NCBI GenBank assembly: GCA_964517135.1
Contig: CAZFBA010000049.1
Location: 1 to 22,343, forward strand
Direction of reading: 5' to 3'
From: CAZFBA01 sp964517135
Lineage (GTDB): Bacteria; Cyanobacteriota; Vampirovibrionia; JBFMGH01
DNA: 22,343 bases
Below are positions 20,068 through 22,343 of the stretch, piece after piece. The translations under genes and the position numbers were made by a program. The notes under the pieces were generated by a model, which saw only the letters and a list, made by a program, of their open reading frames with translations, did not search any database and was not told the DNA's origin. Position 1 is the stretch's first letter; each line of letters opens with the position of its first letter.

Positions 20068-22343
20068 CTATTTCAGCGTATGAGTGCTTTGTTTCAAGTC
20101 ATTTAGCATATTTGTATATGATTTCTTTTGAATTCGCTTCTCTTTTGCGTTGAGTAAATTGTAATTGCTTATGAAATTACGTACTTTAGCAATTCTAGAT
20201 ACCGTTTGGGGGTGCCTGTATGAAAATAGAAGTTTTTTGTTTCTACGTTGACCATATTCAGTGAATTCACTTTCTTGTAACTCTTCTATTTTAGCCAGTG
20301 TCATAAGGAATCCAAGTAATGCATTTGGATGATAACCCATACTGGCAAGCCAATCAGTAGACAATTCATCTGCTTCATATTCACTTTCAGGCGCATTTTC
20401 AATAATTCCACCCACAAATGTGTGAATCTGAGAAGCATTTAGTTCTGAAAACAAGTCTGCTTTTTCGCACAGGTTAAACAGTGTACCCATAATTTCGGTG
20501 TTTCCTACTTCCAGTGGTGTGTCAGGGTTATCTAAATCCTGGATAATTGTATCCATAATAAGTTGGCTGGCGTTGCTATCTGCTGAACCTTCATCAATAT
20601 CGTCATAAGAAACATCATGATGTCCGGTGGCAGTGGTGCTGGAATTATTTGTAGTTGATGTTGATGAAGTGCTACTGGTGTTAGAGCTATTTGAATCTAC
20701 TGAAATGCCTATGGATCCGGATGAACTGTTTGATGTAAAGTCATTGCTGCTCAATGTATCCATATTAATAACTGTTTCAGAAGTGTTTATACTGTTATTA
20801 CTGGTATTATCTGACAGGTCTTCCTGTAAAACATTATTAGTTTCTTTAATAATTTCAGGTTTTATAAGTGATTCAGGGTCTGGCTCAGGCTCAGGCTCAG
20901 GCTCTACAGGTTCTGGTTTAACAGTTAGAGTTCCGTTGATATAGTTTATAGCATAATTATTGCTTGATAATCCTGAAGGTGTAATTGTATAGTTGCCGGG
21001 AGGGCTTGTTTGCTTTGCTGTAGAGGTGATTTGCAGGTTTCCATCAAGAATTTCAGGTGTTTCACCAGATATAAACCCTTTGTAGTTAACACTAAAATTA
21101 GGGTTAGGGGTTCCAGTGATTTTAGAGGCGTCATTTGCAGAGATTGTTAACGCTGCGGGGTTAATTTTCAGGGTACCTCTGGCAAAAGATATGCTGTAAT
21201 TATTGTTTGTTAAGCCATAAGGCATAATTGAATAATTGCCTGCAGGGCTATTTTGCGTTGCGTCGCATGAAAAAGCAAGCGAACCACCAAGCGCTGTAAT
21301 GCTTTCTCCGAGTACAAATCCGGTAATTGTAGTTGAAAAAGCAGGATTGGCAGACCCATAAATTTTTGAAACATCATTTGCCGTAACTAATAATGGGGCC
21401 GGGTTTATAGTTAAAGAGCCTGCTACAAACGTCGGATTGTAGTTGCTGTCGGTAAATGAACTTGTTGCTATACTCGTAGTATATACCCCTGCTGCTGAGT
21501 TTAATCCTGCTATTGTATTATAGACCAACGAGTAGTCTGAAGGTGAATCTACAGCCTTTAATGAATTGAATGTAGCTGTAAATACAGGGTTAGCGCTTCC
21601 ATAAAGTTTGCTGGAGTTGTTTACTGTTATAGTTAGAGGTGCTGGAGTTATTAAGATATCTCCAGGATCGGAGTTGTCTATAGCGAATACGTAGTTGGTG
21701 GCGGTTTCAGTTGTGCCGGTGATGTCGATTTCGTCTGTATAGCTGCCTGCATTCCAGGTGGACGTGTCGGCCGGGGCGTCCAGGGTGGGTGAACCTGCGT
21801 ATCCTGCGATGGTTCCGATGTTTTCGCCGTTTTTGAACCCTGAGTATGAAACGGTGTATGCTGGCGTGTTTTCGCCGTATTCCCTTGTTACGTTGTCAGG
21901 AGTGACAGTCAATATGGCCGGATCAATTATTAAATCTCCGTCTATGTAAGAGAATATATAGTTAGAGTTAGATGTTGATAATCCTCCAGTAGCATTGAGG
22001 ACGCCTGAATATGTGCCCGTATTTGACCCTTCAGCCGGCAGCCCAGAGAGGTCATAGGTGGTGGAGCCTGTTACTATAGCAATGGTATCACTGTTTTTAA
22101 AACCCGTTATGATCTCTGACAGGTTTCCTGAAGCCGGGTTGGGTTCACCGTATTCTATGTAGTAGTCGTTAACTGTTACAGAGAGTGTTGCTGGATTAAT
22201 GGTTATATCTCCAGGATCGGAGTTGTCTATAGCGAATACGTAGTTGGTGGCGGTTTCAGTTGTGCCGGTGATGTCGATTTCGTCTGTGTAGCTGCCTGCA
22301 TTCCAGGTGGATGTGTCGGCCGGGGCGTCTAAAGTGGGCGCAC
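20068..22343 (-). CDS. Large MBG-repeat surface protein, partial, with degenerate M48-like C-terminus
   Basis: The open frame runs from the window edge (22343) to a TAG at 20068, so the start lies outside. About 757 codons are visible. At least five MBG-type repeats of 80-100 residues (LTVTPDNVTREYGENTPAYTV, LTITVNNSSKLYGSANPVF, LLVTANDVSKIYGSANPAF and so on) are followed by an EPEPEPEPDPE linker and a Ser/Asn/Thr-rich stretch. A helical C-terminal domain then contains SEYEADELSTDWLASMGYHP and SYRHPQTVSRIAKVRN, which fit the late M48 peptidase motifs (ExEAD, GYxP, HPxxxxRI). No HExxH precedes them, so peptidase activity is unlikely. MBG repeats occur in filamentous adhesins and secreted surface proteins. 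The secretion signal would lie upstream. An inner TTG at 21912 exists but is not the start. Confidence 0.8.
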   Translation of the reverse strand, partial: APTLDAPADTSTWNAGSYTDEIDITGTTETATNYVFAIDNSDPGDITINPATLSVTVNDYYIEYGEPNPASGNLSEIITGFKNSDTIAIVTGSTTYDLSGLPAEGSNTGTYSGVLNATGGLSTSNSNYIFSYIDGDLIIDPAILTVTPDNVTREYGENTPAYTVSYSGFKNGENIGTIAGYAGSPTLDAPADTSTWNAGSYTDEIDITGTTETATNYVFAIDNSDPGDILITPAPLTITVNNSSKLYGSANPVFTATFNSLKAVDSPSDYSLVYNTIAGLNSAAGVYTTSIATSSFTDSNYNPTFVAGSLTINPAPLLVTANDVSKIYGSANPAFSTTITGFVLGESITALGGSLAFSCDATQNSPAGNYSIMPYGLTNNNYSISFARGTLKINPAALTISANDASKITGTPNPNFSVNYKGFISGETPEILDGNLQITSTAKQTSPPGNYTITPSGLSSNNYAINYINGTLTVKPEPVEPEPEPEPDPESLIKPEIIKETNNVLQEDLSDNTSNNSINTSETVINMDTLSSNDFTSNSSSGSIGISVDSNSSNTSSTSSTSTTNNSSTTATGHHDVSYDDIDEGSADSNASQLIMDTIIQDLDNPDTPLEVGNTEIMGTLFNLCEKADLFSELNASQIHTFVGGIIENAPESEYEADELSTDWLASMGYHPNALLGFLMTLAKIEELQESEFTEYGQRRNKKLLFSYRHPQTVSRIAKVRNFISNYNLLNAKEKRIQKKSYTNMLNDLKQSTHTLK
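20882..20904. repeat. Tandem GGCTCA microrepeat coding for (Glu-Pro)n
   Basis: GGCTCA is repeated three times plus a partial unit and codes on the minus strand for EPEPEP in the linker between MBG repeats and the C-terminal domain. Such microrepeats vary in length by slippage in whole codon pairs and keep the frame. Confidence 0.7.
21656..21780. repeat. Near-identical in-frame repeat, copy 1 of 2
   Basis: This 125-base block matches 22205-22329 with only two mismatches at an offset of 549 bases (183 codons). It encodes the end of one MBG unit (TSTWNAGSYTDEIDITGTTE) identically in both copies. The neighbouring units are more diverged at the DNA level. Confidence 0.8.
22205..22329. repeat. Near-identical in-frame repeat, copy 2 of 2
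   Basis: Second copy of the 125-base block at 21656-21780. Divergence begins at about 22330. Assembly of this end of the contig may have been affected by the repeat. Confidence 0.8.

Noticed and set aside
20627..20944. 105-aa plus-strand frame with (SG)n
   Set aside because: Antisense of the Ser/Asn-rich and Glu-Pro linker of the MBG protein; the repeat makes an artificial open frame.
1..22343. CRISPR array, tRNA, rRNA or phage module
   Set aside because: No regularly spaced direct repeats, no cloverleaf with a GGTTCRA-type arm and no phage structural or integrase motifs were seen on either strand.

Overview
The window looks like a chromosomal contig end from an AT-rich bacterium, most likely a non-photosynthetic relative of Cyanobacteria (Melainabacteria/Vampirovibrionia). 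This is an inference. It rests on a small protein carrying a DTISFKG-type motif that I remember as common in that group, on Flp-pilin-like proteins with long soluble domains, on a DUF948/YtxH envelope cluster, and on ordinary bacterial housekeeping genes (radA, gatA, secG, alr). No rRNA, tRNA, CRISPR array, transposase, integrase or phage gene was seen.

Layout. Positions 1-767 hold low-complexity and hairpin-rich DNA with at most one tiny ORF. Positions 768-5161 are a seven-gene minus-strand cluster, read from right to left: small membrane protein, YtxH-like, DUF948, YtxH-like, M20 PepT-like peptidase, HEAT-repeat lipoprotein, 2'-5' RNA ligase/cyclic phosphodiesterase (ThpR). Next come a plus-strand membrane HAMP-GGDEF diguanylate cyclase (5539-6840), a minus-strand 131-aa protein of unknown function with its own promoter and terminator (6988-7383), and minus-strand radA (7809-9206). 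An 800-base gap with a possible 35-aa ORF follows. Then come a plus-strand 125-aa protein, a convergent minus-strand 179-aa helical protein, a STAND-like P-loop NTPase whose Walker A lysine is replaced by Met (11031-12266), secG, minus-strand gatA, a 63-aa small protein, a minus-strand membrane protein with an L7/L12-like tail, alr, two more small proteins (96 and 63 aa) with good ribosome-binding sites and terminators, a Flp/TadE-type pilin-like protein, a 519-base gap carrying repeats, and the 3' part of a large MBG-repeat surface protein that runs off the right edge.

How the genes fit together. Much of the accessory content concerns the cell surface: the YtxH/DUF948 membrane cluster, a lipoprotein, c-di-GMP signalling, a pilin-like protein and an MBG-repeat adhesin-like protein. 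The rest is housekeeping for protein secretion (SecG), Gln-tRNA amidation (GatA), D-Ala synthesis (Alr) and recombination (RadA). The most unusual observations are the adhesin tail that resembles an M48 metallopeptidase but lacks HExxH, the P-loop NTPase with a broken Walker A, and a set of very small proteins with strong translation signals and terminators but no known function.
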